64,000 bases of DNA. Origin: Sequoia sempervirens. Its lineage: Eukaryota; Streptophyta; Pinopsida; Cupressales; Cupressaceae. The stretch covers positions 705,027,360 to 705,091,359 of the forward strand of contig VDFB02270651.1 in NCBI GenBank assembly GCA_007258455.2. The letters run 5' to 3'. This document shows, piece after piece, positions 22,922-34,545 of the stretch. Position 1 is the first letter of the stretch; each line of letters starts with the position of its first letter. The position numbers and the translations under genes are program-made. The notes under the pieces were generated by a model that searched no databases, was not told the origin of the DNA, and saw nothing but the letters and a program-made list of their open reading frames with translations.

Positions 22922-23384
22922 CTTTTAAAAGGGGGATGAATAATTGTTTATTTAAATAATTATTAAAAGGAAACTTTTGGGAAAGGGTGTGATGGTTTGC
23001 AAACCACCCCTTAAGACTTATATAGAGCATTTATGTGGGAATTGGAGAGTAGGAGCAAAACATTCAAGGAATAAGAAACATTCAAGGAGAAATAATAGGA
23101 ATAAGGAAAGGAATTAATTGAGAAATTACAGGAATAGAATTCCAGGTTAGCAAGATATGAGCATTAGAGAAGGGGACACATAATGTGTGTCCAACATGGG
23201 GTATAGAGTATACTCAAGACTATCTTAGCCAAGGCTTGTGTATTTGCACTTGTGTTGATAATTGTTTAATTGAACCAACACTTGTTTAGAGCATTGTAGT
23301 ATGCTTTGTTCCTCCTAGACTGCTCACAGATGGAAGAGGCTAAACCAAGGAACCATTCCAGGAAATTTGTGGTTTTTCTACACA
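22582..23384 (+). repeat. Possible solo LTR
   Basis: It starts TGTTAGAATAGGGAATTTTC, a copia-like LTR start. It holds a TATA-like string (cttatatagagc near 23,017) and a candidate CA end near 23,382-23,384. No target duplication was found, so this is only a suggestion. Confidence 0.3.
22847..22917. repeat. (AT)n microsatellite, about 70 bp
   Basis: An uninterrupted AT dinucleotide run of about 35 units. The minus-strand frame running through it (Tyr-Ile repeats) is an artefact. Confidence 0.95.
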
Positions 23385-23712
23385 TTCAAATAAAGATAAG
23401 TGTTTTCTTTTTTTGTCTAATAATTTATTGGAGATATAAATCTATTGTTGCATAATCTAAATCTTATTTTTTATCTAATCACTATTCATTTAAATTAATA
23501 AATTTTAAATCACTATATGTTTTGATGGAATTATACAATTGTTGTGTTTAAACTCTAAATGTTACATTTTATTTGTTGCATAATTATATTGAAAAATAGT
23601 AATATTACAATATAATACTTGAGAGGCTCCATATATTTATATTGTTTCCCCTTTGAAAATTATGGGGTTATGATGGGTTTTGTTCCAAATATTTAGTAAT
23701 TGTGATAAATAT

Positions 23713-23826
23713 AAGCTTTGGTAGCTAGGATAGTGAAAGAGGAAATTTTTTGGCAACCAAGAAAATGATAAGTCTTAGTAGCTAGGATAGTGAAGGAGGT
23801 AAAAATTTGGTAACCAAAAAGGTGAG
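23713..23826. repeat. Tandem duplication, 57-bp period
   Basis: Units start at 23,713 and 23,770 and share agctaggatagtgaa. A third, decayed unit is suggested at about 23,850 (aagttttggtatttaggaca). Confidence 0.75.
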
Positions 23827-24599
23827 AATTTATATAACCAAGAGGATGGGAAGTTTTGGTATTTAGGACAATGAGTTGTACCTCTTGATAATGTGTGTGT
23901 TGCTCTCCACCAATTGTTTTAAAACCATATTTTTTGACAATGTGTATTTCCCTGTCTAACAACTTTAATGATGGATATCATGTCCCTATCTACATTTGTT
24001 GTTGGACCATTACTGTTAACATTTTTTGTGTCCATGCTAAACAACATTAATGATGATTAATGTGTATGCTTATCCTTGATTACACATTTAGCAAATCCAT
24101 TCCAAATGATGTAAATAATTAGTTATCCTTAATGATGCAAATCATGAATTGTAATTATCTTATTTTATGAATTTTCAAATAGGGGTGGGTATGTTTTCCA
24201 TCATAGTTTATCCCTGTATTTTTCCTAGTTTGTATTATCAAGTTATGATAGTCCTAAAGAATTTGTTTGATACCTCTCAAGTTTCATTTCCTCATTAATG
24301 ATTGTGACTACTTCCACATAACATATATTTAAATGATTGTTAGATTATTGTATTAATTTATATTAATTATTAATACCCACATTAATAATAAACATGATAT
24401 ATATATATATATTCTTACATCATATTTAATTAATCAACATTCCTATTATTGAAAATTGCTCTTTACTTTATATAAAACTCATGATAAAAGGACACGATAT
24501 ATTAAAGCATTTAAACTTAATAAATTATGGAAGTTAAAATGAAAACCTCTTATTCCATTAGATTTATTTTCTCCATTTTCTTAAAATTCCATTCAAATT
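23827..24599. other. Unassigned AT-rich sequence
   Basis: Nothing recognisable apart from short TA runs near 24,400. Confidence 0.45.
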
Positions 24600-25200
24600 C
24601 ATCTCCAACAAAAAAAAAATTATTGGAAGAAGAAATTCAATTAATGAAAATCAGAAATTACAAAAGTTTAATAATGTGAGCTGAAGGCCCACAATAATAA
24701 TCAGCAAAAAAAAAAAAAACTTTTGTAGCTTGAAGAATTCATTCTACAACAATCTTTATTGTTGTAGACTTTCTTTAAAAATTAGTTAAAACAGAAGATT
24801 AATCATCAACCTAAATTTGAAACTATGTTGCCATTGTCTCAAAGCCACATAATAATTTTTCATAGCTATACAACTTTCCAGCATAGGAATATCAATAGCA
24901 TTGAAAGATAAAACAACTCCAAATTAGCAGCCTAGTAATATAGAATTTCTTTATAATATCCCCAACAAACATGTATAAAAGATAAAACAACTCAATATTA
25001 GTAGCCAAAAATATAGCTAGGAGGAAACATCAACCTTTGTTTGTGTTGTTTAATATTATTGATCAGCCTCTAGTGATTCCATGTAAAATCCAAAGCAGTC
25101 CCTTCAATGAGCAAATAAAAAATATTCCATCTAATCAACACCAACACTACTCTAGAGAACATTATAATTTGGAACTTGTCTCAAAGGCATTGAGATGATC

Positions 25201-25640
25201 CTACGGTTCATTTAATATCCTCCTAAACTCGAGATGAGCTTGTAAAGAAAACTTAAGGTTAATGATGTAAGAATCAAAGTTTGCACAAAGAAACATGAAT
25301 TCAGTACGAAGGGAATAATAAGTGTTGTAGAAGGCCACCAAACAATGTAATTTCCAAATAAGCTTGAGGATAATGTGCCTGAAGGATTGGATGATAGCAT
25401 TGTGAAAATGGGAGGAACCAAGAAGAGCCATTCTCCACATCCAAGCCTAAGGGAAGAGCATAGGATGAGTGGAAAATAGAAAGTTCCAAAGGTGTTGAGC
25501 ATGATGGCAAAACCAAAAGGTAATTGTCTCTTTTTTAGCACAAAAGGGGCAAGATGGAGAGGTAGAAATAAATGAGAGGCGGTCATTAATAGGGACTTTG
25601 ACATGGAGTACCTTCCAAGAAATCAACTAGGCCTGAGCAT
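25201..25640 (-). pseudogene. LINE ORF2 C-terminal zinc-binding (zf-RVT-like) remnant
   Basis: Read across frames, the minus strand encodes VNDRLSFIST, SCPFCAKKETITFWFCHHA and WMWRMALLGSSHFHNAI, typical of the C-terminal zf-RVT region of plant LINE reverse transcriptases, with its CPFC...C spacing. It ends at a stop near 25,200. Confidence 0.7.
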
Positions 25641-25773
25641 CTTCCTTGGACTTTTGGATCAAAGCACTTGCTCCATTTTTATTTTCTGAACTTACAATGC
25701 CATTTGAGGTTAAGTCGGGAGCATAATGAAATGAGAGGAATAAGTTGATAAGTAGGAGGTAGTTTCCACAACA

Positions 25774-26061
25774 TGTCAAAATGTGATATTTCTATTATGA
25801 GTCAAACTTATTGACCTATGTTTCATGAGTAGTGTCTCACAAGAACCCATCTCTCATGATAATGAATGGTCTGCTTAGCACTCATTGCATCTAGGTGATG
25901 CTCACAAAGGTGAAGCATTGGGCCTTCCCAATAGGTCACCCATCCTAGTACTACTCCAGCTCAATCACACTTAACCATGGAGTTTTCCCTAAGGTTAAGC
26001 CCACTTAGCTTGCAACCCCATTTCCAATATTTGAGGAAATTATCATGACAAGGAGTGGACA
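25774..26061 (-). repeat. Cassandra-like solo LTR carrying 5S rRNA sequence
   Basis: A 288-bp segment with matched ends TGTC...GACA carries, on the minus strand, about 65 bp of 5S rRNA sequence at 25,923-25,987: GGTTAAGTGTGATTGAGC, GTAGTACTAGGATGGGTGAC and TTGGGAA in the right order. These are the A-box, intermediate element and C-box of the RNA polymerase III internal promoter. A 5S-bearing LTR of 240-350 bp is the hallmark of Cassandra TRIM elements of plants. It interrupts LINE ORF2 between open stretches ending at 25,604 and 26,192. Target duplication is unclear (flanks CAACA and ACAAA). Confidence 0.68.
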
Positions 26062-26191
26062 ACAAACAATATAGTTCAAGAAAAACTAGCTATTGAATTT
26101 CTTGGATTGGGGATCTGCAAGCTATGGGGAGGTTATATTGATACTTGAGTTGTCTGGTTTTCCATCCAAACCTTGATGGGTCCTAAAAATC

Positions 26192-26921
26192 TCAAAAAAA
26201 ATGGATGCCTTTTTTAAATAGTTGTTTACCTTTAAGAGCTTTGACATGAGCCAAAGGAGTATTATTTTTTTGGATCAAAAGGTTCCACCAAATGGAGGAG
26301 GAAGCAAAACTCAATCCATGAATCAAGTTCTTATCATACCAAACTAACCTTTTTGAGGTAATTTTCCAAGCTCTCCAAATGGATTTGAAAGGGGAAAAAA
26401 CTTGAGTCTTAAAATAAGGGGCGAGAAGCATCTTATCCCTCTAGTTCACCAAGTTCTAGGGGCCTCCAACAATGGTTGTTTGGATGTGATAACACACTAG
26501 ATGTTTTCAGGGAGCATCCCCATCAAGAGATCTCACAATCCATTTAGTTGTAAGAAAAATTCCTTGAGTGTATGGGTCTAAGATTCCCAAATGTCCTTTA
26601 AATTTTGGTTGGATACAATGTGACCATGAAGTAACATGAAGCCCTTTTTTATTTCCCCACTTAGCGACAAAAAATAATGATTAGCTGAGTCAATTGAGTA
26701 TAAAAAGTTTTAGAGGGAAGCCAACAAGATGAGATGTAAACACGGCTGGCCAATATGATTTTTTTAGAAACTTGAATTCTACTAGCCATAGATAAAAAAT
26801 TGTTTGTCCAATTCAAGAGTTTGTTTTTTATTTTGGACAAGAACCAGTTCCACATCTCTCTAAGAAAAACTCCAATACCAAAAGGGATTCCAAGATATCC
26901 CATGATACAACCATGCTTCAC
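26192..26921 (-). pseudogene. LINE ORF2 region downstream of reverse transcriptase
   Basis: Minus-strand pieces YLGIPFGIGVFLREMWNWFL, KIKNKLLNWTNNFLSMASRI and SIWRAWKITSKRLVWYDK are the post-polymerase part of plant LINE ORF2 (LGIP...W......LSxAGR pattern), in two frames with stops between them. Confidence 0.78.
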
Positions 26922-26963
26922 CTCACACCATTCACTAGGAATCCAAGGTGGTCAGGGGTTGGG

Positions 26964-27760
26964 TCAAATCATAATGAATTTAGTTTTATGCATAGCCAAT
27001 TTGGAGCCTAAGATAGTACAAAAGAGGTCCAAAATGTGAAAGACTTCCTCAGCTAAATTTTGAATGAAGAGCATGCTATCGTCTGCAAAATTAGAATCAA
27101 GCGTAGAAAATTTTCTTGAAATAGAGATGCCTTGAATAAGTCTATTTGAGAGAGCATGCTGGAAAAGATAACCAAGGGCATCAATAGTTAAGACATAAAG
27201 GAAAGAAGTAAGGGGGTAGTGTTGTTGGGTGGATTTTTGTAAGGGGAATGGAGGGGACAACATCCTATTCACAACCACTCTAGCATTTCCATCCATGAAT
27301 AGCATGTTGATATGCTGGCATATTTTAGGTCCACAACCAATCATTTTTTGCATTTTAAGTATAAAAGGCCAATGGTTTTGGTCATAATCCTTATCAAAGT
27401 CAAGCTTTATAATAAGAGCATCTTGAGTTGTTTGTTGAGCCCATTCTACTGCTTCCCAAGAAAGCAGAAGGTTATCTAAGATAAATCTTGCTCCCAAGAA
27501 ACCAGTCTACTATGAAAGAACAATCATTTGGGAGATGTGCTTGATTCTACGAGCCAAATCTTTAGCTATTATTTTGTATGATGTGTTGAGGAGGGTAATC
27601 AGTCACCACCCATTAATAGTCTCTTATTCTTTGCCTTTGGGGATGAGTTTAATCAGCCCCTGATTAATTTTTTTTCCTAAGGTTCTAGTTTCAATCCCCT
27701 CAAGATAAACATTATAGAAATCCTCTCGAATATAAGGCCACAGTATTCTAGAAAGTTCAA
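26964..27760 (-). pseudogene. LINE reverse transcriptase core
   Basis: The open frame 26,964-27,497 encodes the palm region: RFILDNLLLSWEAVEW, ALIIKLDFDKDYDQNHW (first catalytic Asp), PLTSFLYVLTIDALGYL (normally QGCPLSPFLF) and NFADDSMLFIQN with the catalytic ADD intact. Upstream LINPQG-like and K-P-ITL blocks are readable with stops to about 27,760. In an active element this enzyme copies the RNA at a nicked target. Confidence 0.88.
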
Positions 27761-28810
27761 TAGGGATCCCACCAATTCTCGAGTTTTTTTCTTAGGCTAA
27801 ACACTGGAGGGTAGCATCAAATTCTTCTAATGAAAGGAAATAGTCAATAATTTTACTATAATCAGGGTCTATTTTCTACAGAAGATAACTAGTAACACTT
27901 TCTTCAAGAATGGGAAGAAGAAGGTCATTATCAGAATCATCAATAAAAAGTTTTTTATAGTGTTCATAAAAGGTGTTCATTATGGCAGATTGGTTATATT
28001 GTAGATGTCTATCAGAAGATTTAATTGCAGTTATGTGTTTAGTTTTGTGTTTATGTTGAAGGTATGAAAGAATAATTTAGACCCATGGTCTCCATCCTTA
28101 ATCCACTGAAGATGGACACATATTGAGATCCTTTTCCTTTATAAGAAGTCATTTTTTGAAGCATGTTTTCAGCATTAGCCACTAATTGTTGCACAGGGAT
28201 GTTACAAGGATTATAGGAAAAAAGGGACTGACAAACTTGAAGTTGGCCTTTGATAGATTTCTCTATTCTATCACATTTTCCAATAGCTCTTCATCCATAA
28301 TCATGAAAGAAGGTAGTACCTTTATCAATGGTTCTCACCTATCAACTAATCCAACAATGTTGTTGTGGTTTTGGTTCAACATTCCAAATAGCCAAGAGGC
28401 CATTAATGCAATCTTGGTTATTGAGATGGGAAACATTCAATTTGTAGGGAAGGTCATTTGAAGGAGTGGACTTTGTGAGAGAAAGAATGGTGAAGATGGG
28501 AAGGTGATCATAAAAGGTGGTTGAGAGATCTAAATACACTAGATGGTCATTAGGTGATGAAAGAATGGTGCAGCTAGGAGATAAGTAAAATCGATCCAAC
28601 CAACTCATTTTACTTAAGGTTCCTTCCCTATAGTTATTTCATGTGAACCAATGAGGCTATTGAAGATGGATTTTACCTAAGAGGGGATCATGAACACCAA
28701 GAGAGTTTCAGGTTAACGTCCACGCTCAAAATTAGATTGTAAAGATGAGAAAATCCATCCTAGCTATGATCAGAAGGGCTCTCCACCATGTTAAAATCCC
28801 CTCCCAAAAT
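27761..28810 (-). pseudogene. LINE ORF2 linker between endonuclease and reverse transcriptase
   Basis: It has the expected position and length for the endonuclease end and the linker. The readable stretch 28,342-28,608 (SWLDRFYLSPS, FYDHLPIFTILSL) is the endonuclease C-terminal part (SDHxPI-type motif, here YDHLPI). The rest is interrupted by many stops. Confidence 0.68.
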
Positions 28811-29215
28811 CTAGTCAGCATTGGGAATGTTGTTACAAATCCATTCCCAAAGGAGAGTTCTCCCAATAAGAGAGTTAGGAGCATAAATAGAGAAAAATCC
28901 AACCATATCATTAATGAGGGTCATAGCCCAAACACAATGGTTGTCAAGGTTAGATCCAAAAACAACAATATGTTTAGCTAACCATGGAACAAAACCCAAA
29001 ACAACACTGCCACCAACATCATCATGGTCGGTATAAAATAATTGAATACCTAGCCAAATTGTGACAAGGATTGCATCTAAACAAACACCACCTACTTTCA
29101 ATTCTTGTAGCATGAGCATATTTATTTGCTTGTTCTGAATAGAGTGTTTGACATGGTATTTACAAGTGGGAATTTTCAACCCTCGCACATTCCATGATTG
29201 AATCTTGCACTTCAT
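28811..29215 (-). pseudogene. LINE ORF2 APE-type endonuclease, N-terminus
   Basis: ORF2 begins at the minus-strand ATG at 29,215 with MKCKIQSWNVRGLKIP. LQELKVGG matches the QET/QEL metal-binding region and VGGSVVLGF and FFSIYAPNS are typical of plant L1 endonucleases. The domain nicks target DNA to prime reverse transcription. It stays open for 134 residues, then breaks. Confidence 0.85.
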
Positions 29216-29548
29216 TGTGAAGAGTCAAGGAGGAATTCCTCAACAGATTGAAGCACCTTAAACTGATTCATTAGCAAAAAAATTTGAGAGTCCATAATGT
29301 TATCCTATTTAGTGGAATCCATAAAGGAGTCATCACTAATAGGCTCTTGAGAAGGAGACTGAGATTGAATTCTAGATAGACTATTAGGATGAGGGGGAGA
29401 GCTTATTTCATGAGATAGTTTATTTCCTAGTTGAGGAGTCTCTTTCATCCTTTTTGAGTCTCTAAGATGAGACATTGTCACTACATCTTTAAAGGATTTC
29501 AAATCAGTAGGACAAGGATGCTATTGCAAAGGGGGGAGAGGAGAGAGA
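29216..29548 (-). pseudogene. LINE ORF1 C-terminal segment
   Basis: The minus-strand stretch 29,305-29,502 (MKSFKDVVTMSHLRDSK, then a Ser/Pro-rich tail) lies just before ORF2 and continues ORF1 from 36,615 once E3 is removed. Confidence 0.6.
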
Positions 29549-30818
29549 TGTTAGATTTTGTGGTTGTGTTGCTGATGTGTGGTTGTCATTGATGTCAACA
29601 TTATTAGCATAAATGCATTTGAAGTTGTATATGTCGAGGATATTGAGAAAATTGTAAAGAAATAAGTTGCAGGTTGTTAGTGGTAAAGTGAAGTTTAGTT
29701 TGTTGATATGTTATGTACATTGATTATCAGAGGTTATGGACTAAAGGTTTGTTTATGAGTGTATCTAGTTTATCCACGTTGAGTTTTAGAGATTTATATG
29801 AAGATTTGATCGAGTTATGAAGATTTTCATTCAGACAGTTTTTTTGTTTCTTTAGTCGGTGTTCCTAATTGAGGATGATATTATTTCAATTAGTTTAGTT
29901 GCTACAGATGCTTATCTAGTGATTCATGTTTCTTGTGGATGTTTCTAGATCATGCTCTATCTTTGTTGCACGTCTGCATTGATCACTGTGATTGTGGTTG
30001 GCGATTTTCTCTTGCGTGTTCATGTTTTTCTTGTCCTTGGCTGACATGGTGTTGAAGCATGTTGGGGATCTTTGAGGAGTAATTAATTGAAGTTTTTTCA
30101 TGTTGGAGATATTTTTTTTCATCCTCACTAAGTTGTGGCTGACTTTGGTTGATTCACATTGATAATCTTTAATGATTTGGGCCGACAATTTATATTCATT
30201 TCATTATTTCTTTGTGGCCGACTTGTAGCAATGAAATTTTATGTTGCAGATATATAAGAGCAACTGCTTATTCGAATTGAAGTGCGCGAATGTATTCCAG
30301 TGGATTTTGAGCGTGTGTGTATGTGTGAATATCATTCAAAGGCAGAGCAAAGTGTGAATAATTGTGAAGAAGTTTGAATAAAAGTGAAGAAGAGGGAAGA
30401 AGTGTTCATGTGCTAATTGGAATTGTAATTAGGCATTAGCAAATGCTATTTTCTCAGTTCAAAATCCGGATGGCTTTAATCTAAATCTCTTTGTAAGACA
30501 GTGTGTCTTCCTTTGTAATTGAGCAGTGAGTTCTAGGTAGTGTGCCTAAATGCATGTGCATTCCCCATATTTCATTTTCATTATACTTTTAACAGGGTAT
30601 AATCTTGTGGACTGACCTCCACCATGGTTTTTCCCCCTAACAGGGTTTCCACATAAAAAAAATCTTGGTTTTATGTGTGTTGTTGATGTGTTGTTGATTC
30701 ATGCTTTCATGGTTAATTATCAGATCTGAGAATAAGGTTAATAAGTTGAATAAGTTTTGAATTTATGAGACAACTAATTCACTCCCCCTCTTAGTTATCT
30801 ACCCTTGTTTTTCCAACA
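29549..30818 (+). repeat. E3 5' LTR
   Basis: A 1,270-bp LTR from TGTTAGATTTTG to TTTTCCAACA. It contains a TATA-like ATATATAAGAG near 30,250 and a putative downstream transcription start region. The block GGTTTTTCCCCCTAACAGGG near 30,625 is shared with the 3' LTR. Confidence 0.93.
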
Positions 30819-30820
30819 AT

Positions 30821-30832
30821 TGGTATCAGAGC
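30821..30832 (+). promoter_or_regulatory. E3 primer-binding site for tRNA-iMet
   Basis: TGGTATCAGAGC starts two bases after the LTR end. It is complementary to the 3' end of plant initiator tRNA-Met, the standard primer of copia elements. Confidence 0.95.
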
Positions 30833-30873
30833 AGGTTCCTTGGAAGAATTCTAACAACTTAAGGTGATCTAAG

Positions 30874-31800
30874 ATGACAAGTTGCAAGAAGGATAGTCTG
30901 AGATTTGATGGAAGAAATTATTCTTTGTGGAAGACTCAAATGGAGTGCCATCTGAGATGCATTGGTGAACCCTACTGGAGCATTACAAGTAATATGTACA
31001 TTATTCCACAGAATGGTCCTACTACTTCTGCTAAGATTAGAGATGTTGAGTATAATATCCGGGCTAAGGAAGCTTTGTTGAGTGCTTTGACTGGTTCAAA
31101 GATGACAAATGTTATGGATCTAAAGACTGCTTATGAGATCTTGAAAAAGCTGGAAACCTTGTATGAAGGTGATGCTAATGTGAAGATTGCTAAGTTGCAA
31201 AGTTTGAAAGGGAAATATGAAAGGTTGAGAATGGGTGATGATGAGAACATTACCACTTTCATGCAAAGAGTGAATGAACTTGTGTGTGATATTAGATGTG
31301 CTGGTGGAAAGATAAATGAATGTGAGATTGTCGCTAAAGTGCTTAGATCCCTACCTGATTCTTACAAAGTCAAAGCTAGTGCTATTGAAGAGCTCTAAAT
31401 TGTAACAAACATAACCAGAGATACATTGGTTGGTAAGTTGACTGCTTTTGAGTTAAGCAAATATGGTGATGCCCTTCCTAAGGTTGAATCTGCATTCAAG
31501 GCTACTACTTTCGGGAGAGATATAGAGATATGATCTGAGTGAGAGTTCATCTAGAAAGACATTCAATTATGAGGATGAAATCAGACAGATTGAAGAAGAA
31601 GAAAGAGGGCTAGAAGAGTTGGAAGCACTTATTGTCAAAAGAGTACCGAGAGGAAAAGGTGAGTATGAAGGAAAATTTCCTCTAAAATTATTTTCTTGCA
31701 ATAAGATAGGTCATTTTGCATCAAGGTGACCAGAAAGAGTTTCTAAACCAAGACATAACAAGCCTAGATTTCAGAAGAAGTGTTACTATGCTGCTGATGA
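30874..31800 (+). pseudogene. E3 gag remnant
   Basis: It opens at ATG 30,874 (MTSCKKDSLRFDGRNYSLWK) and runs 174 codons with typical copia gag blocks (LEALLSA-like, ETLYEGDANVKIAKLQSLKG, TTFMQRVNELV). A stop follows EEL at 31,398 and a frame change near 31,530. The zinc knuckle reads FSCNKIGHFASR and then TGA at 31,727-31,729 where the last Cys should be. The first Cys is also lost. Gag therefore lacks a working knuckle. Confidence 0.88.
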
Positions 31801-31804
31801 AGGT

Positions 31805-32250
31805 GTGACAGATGATGAATCTGATAAAGGAAATAGAAGTGATGATAAATGGGTATTTATTGCTATTAAGGAAAATAGTCTTGTATCTACTAAATCTATT
31901 GGTTGTACTAATGTGGAAAAAGACCTAGCTGCTCGAGTTGAAGAAAAAGATGAATGGGTGATTGACAGTGGATGTTCACATCATATGACAGGAGAAAAAA
32001 TTAAGTTTGTAAGCTTGGAAAAGTATGATGGTGGCATTGTGAGATTTGGTGATAATACAACTAGTGTGATCCATGGAAGAGGGTGCATTTCTCTTGATGG
32101 TAATCATAATACTAATGATGTTCTATATGTAGAAGGCTTGAAGCATAATCTTTTGAGTGTTGGTCAAATGGTTGATAAGGGATACAATCTTTAGTTCAAG
32201 GATGGAAAGTGTGGAATATTGAGTTCTGAAAAATGAAATTGCATCAGGTA
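31805..32250 (+). pseudogene. E3 protease remnant
   Basis: DEWVIDSGCSHHMTGEKIKF carries the intact D-S-G active site, followed by VLYVEGLKHNLLSVGQM. A stop falls after KGYNL near 32,192 and the frame shifts near 32,235. Confidence 0.88.
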
Positions 32251-32276
32251 CAAAGACAAAAGGTAATATCTTTCAC

Positions 32277-33447
32277 TTGAGTGTTGCTAGTAAAATTTGT
32301 TTGATTGCTCAAGTTCATGAAAGTTGGTTATGGCATAGGAGGTTGTGTCATGTTAACTTTGATAATATTGTCAAGATAAGTTCCACTAAGGTTGTGAGAG
32401 ATCTACCTAAGTTGGTGAAACCTACTAATGCAATATGTAAGGAATGTCAATTGGGAAAGCAAACCAGAATTTCATTTTAGAGTAAAAAGCATTGTTCAAT
32501 TGAATTGTTAGAGCTTGTGCATACTAATCTGTGTGGTCCCTCTAAGGTCAGAATTTTACAAGGTTACAGGTATTTCATGTTACTCATTGATGATTATTCT
32601 AGAATGGTATGGGTTACTTTCTTAAGGGAGAAATTCAAAGCACTGGAAAAGTTCAATATCTTTAAAGCTATGGTTGAGATAGAGACAGGTTTGAAGATTA
32701 AATGTCTGAGATTAGATAGAGGTGGTGAACTCACTTCCGGTGAATTTAATTCTTTTTGTGAAGAGCATGGAATAAAGAGACAATTATCTGCACCACAGAC
32801 CCCTCAGCAAAATGGAGTTGTGGAAAGGAAGAAAAAAACAATTGAATATGCTAATAGAAATATGATGTTGGAAGGAAATGTTCCTCATATCTATTGGAGA
32901 GGTTGCGAGTATTGTTGTGTACACACTTAACCGAGTACAAATCAAAGGTGATACTGGTAAGACCCCTTTTGAGCTATGGTCTGGTCAAAATCCTACTATT
33001 AAACACTTCAAGATATTTGGAAGCAGATGTTATATTAAGAGAGATGAAGACATAGGAAAGTTTGATGCTAGGAGTGATGAAGGTATCTTTCTGGGTTATT
33101 CTAATAAAATCAAGGCCTATCGATGCTACAATAAAAGATTAAAGAAAATGGTTAAAATTGAAAATGTTAAGGTTGATGAAGACTTAGGTGCACCATCCAA
33201 AACTTGTGGATATGACTCTGATGATCAGGATGATAGTACAAACAAAGGAAAGCAAGTTCAAACTATAAATCAAGTGGAAATCAATCCAGTAAATCAGGAG
33301 AATGAAGAAGAAGGAGAAACTGGTGAAAGAGCAGATGAGAGATCAGAAGAGCCTGAATTTGAAGAAAATCCTAAGAAGACTCTGAGGTATGTAAGGTTGA
33401 ATCATTCAGAAGATCAGATTATTGGTGATAAGAATAAAGGTTTCTAG
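32277..33447 (+). pseudogene. E3 integrase remnant
   Basis: The HHCC finger is complete: SWLWHRRLCHVNFDN, then AICKECQLGKQ. After a stop at 32,478 the core reads ELVHTNLCGPSKV (Asn at the first catalytic Asp position), KCLRLDRGGELTSG (second Asp) and NGVVERKKKT (Glu). A frameshift near 32,900 moves to the frame of 32,878-33,447 (KTPFELWSGQNPTIKHFKIF). The acidic linker ends at a TAG at 33,445. Confidence 0.9.
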
Positions 33448-34545
33448 ACTAGGAGAAAGATTGTAGAAGAATATTGCTTGATTTCAAAAACTAAGCCTAA
33501 TAGTGTGAATGAAGCATGTAAAGATGAGCATTGGATTGAAGCAATGAAAGATGAATTAAAACATATTGAAAAGAATGATACATGGATTCTTGTTCCCAAA
33601 CCTAAGGATAAGAATGTAATTGGAACTAAATGGATCTTTAGAAACAAATTGAATGAGCAAGGTGAAGTGGTTAGAAACAAAGAAAAATTGGTATGTAAAG
33701 GATATTCACAGATGGAAGGAATTGATTTTGAAGAGACCTTTTCCCCTATTGCTCGAATTGAAGTTGTAAGATTATTTCTTTCCTTTGCTACTCACAAGAA
33801 ATAAAAATTTTATCAGATGGATGTCAAATTATCTTTTCTAAATGGTGAATTGGAAGAAGTGTATGTTGAGCAACCTGATGGATTCCAGTTGATTGATAAA
33901 GAAGATATGGTGTGTTAGTTGAAGAAAGAATTGTATGGACTCAAGCAAGCCCCTAGAGCACGGTATGCAAGATTGGACAAGTATTTGTTGAAGCTTGGAT
34001 TTAACAAAGGTACTACTGATAGTAATATGTATTTCAAGATTGACCATGATAAAGATTTGATTGTTGAAGTCTTTGTTGATGATATTATTTTTGGAGGAGA
34101 TGATGCTTTGTGCATGAAGTTTTCTAATGAGATGAAGAATGAATTTGAGATGTCTATGATTGGTGAGAAGAAATTATTTTTGGGATTACAAATTACTCAG
34201 TTAGATAAAGGGATTTTTATATCTAAGTCCAAGAATGTGAAGGAATTGTTGAAGAAGTTCGGTATGGAAGATTCAAATTCAGTTGGTACACCCATGGTGA
34301 CCGGATGCAAGTTGAACACAGAAGATGATTCTCCAAAAGAAAATCAGACAAGATACAAATCAATGACTGGTGGATTGTTGTATTTAACTCAAACTAGGCC
34401 TAATATTATGAATGTTGTATGTATTGTTACAAGATCTCAAGCTAATCCGAAAGAATCTCATGTGACTTCCATGAAGAGAATTTTTAGATACTTGAAGGGA
34501 ACTGTTGATCTCTGCCTATGGTATCCTAAATATGATGATCTTACT
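33448..34545 (+). pseudogene. E3 reverse transcriptase remnant
   Basis: It is in the same frame as the preceding open stretch and broken only by nonsense codons at 33,802 (TAA) and 33,916 (TAG). Landmarks: DTWILVPKPKDKNVIGTKWI, GYSQMEGIDFEETFSPIARI, QMDVKLSFLNGELEEVYVE (first Asp), [20 protein letters not shown] and EVFVDDIIFGG (catalytic VDD intact). This is the best preserved polymerase in the window. Confidence 0.92.

Larger units (their letters stand above)
24600..29548 (-). mobile_element. L1-type LINE, 3' part (split by E3)
   Basis: On the minus strand this is a plant L1-like non-LTR element: the end of ORF1, then ORF2 with APE endonuclease, reverse transcriptase and a zf-RVT-like C-terminus. 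Its 5' part continues at 36,615 beyond the copia insertion. The 3' limit near 24,600 is a guess based on an AT-rich tail (minus-strand TTTTCATTAATTGAATTTC at about 24,640), common in plant LINEs. No clear poly(A) or target duplication was found. ORF2 is heavily broken. Confidence 0.8.

Noticed and set aside
22815..23030. Minus-strand open frame with Tyr-Ile repeats
   Set aside because: It is a translation of the AT microsatellite.
25923..25987. A 5S rRNA gene
   Set aside because: Only about half the gene is present and it is diverged, enclosed in an LTR-like unit with TGTC...GACA ends.
29916..30188. Minus-strand open frame in the E3 5' LTR, repeated at 35,694-35,963
   Set aside because: It occurs in both LTRs, changes frame between copies and has no domain.
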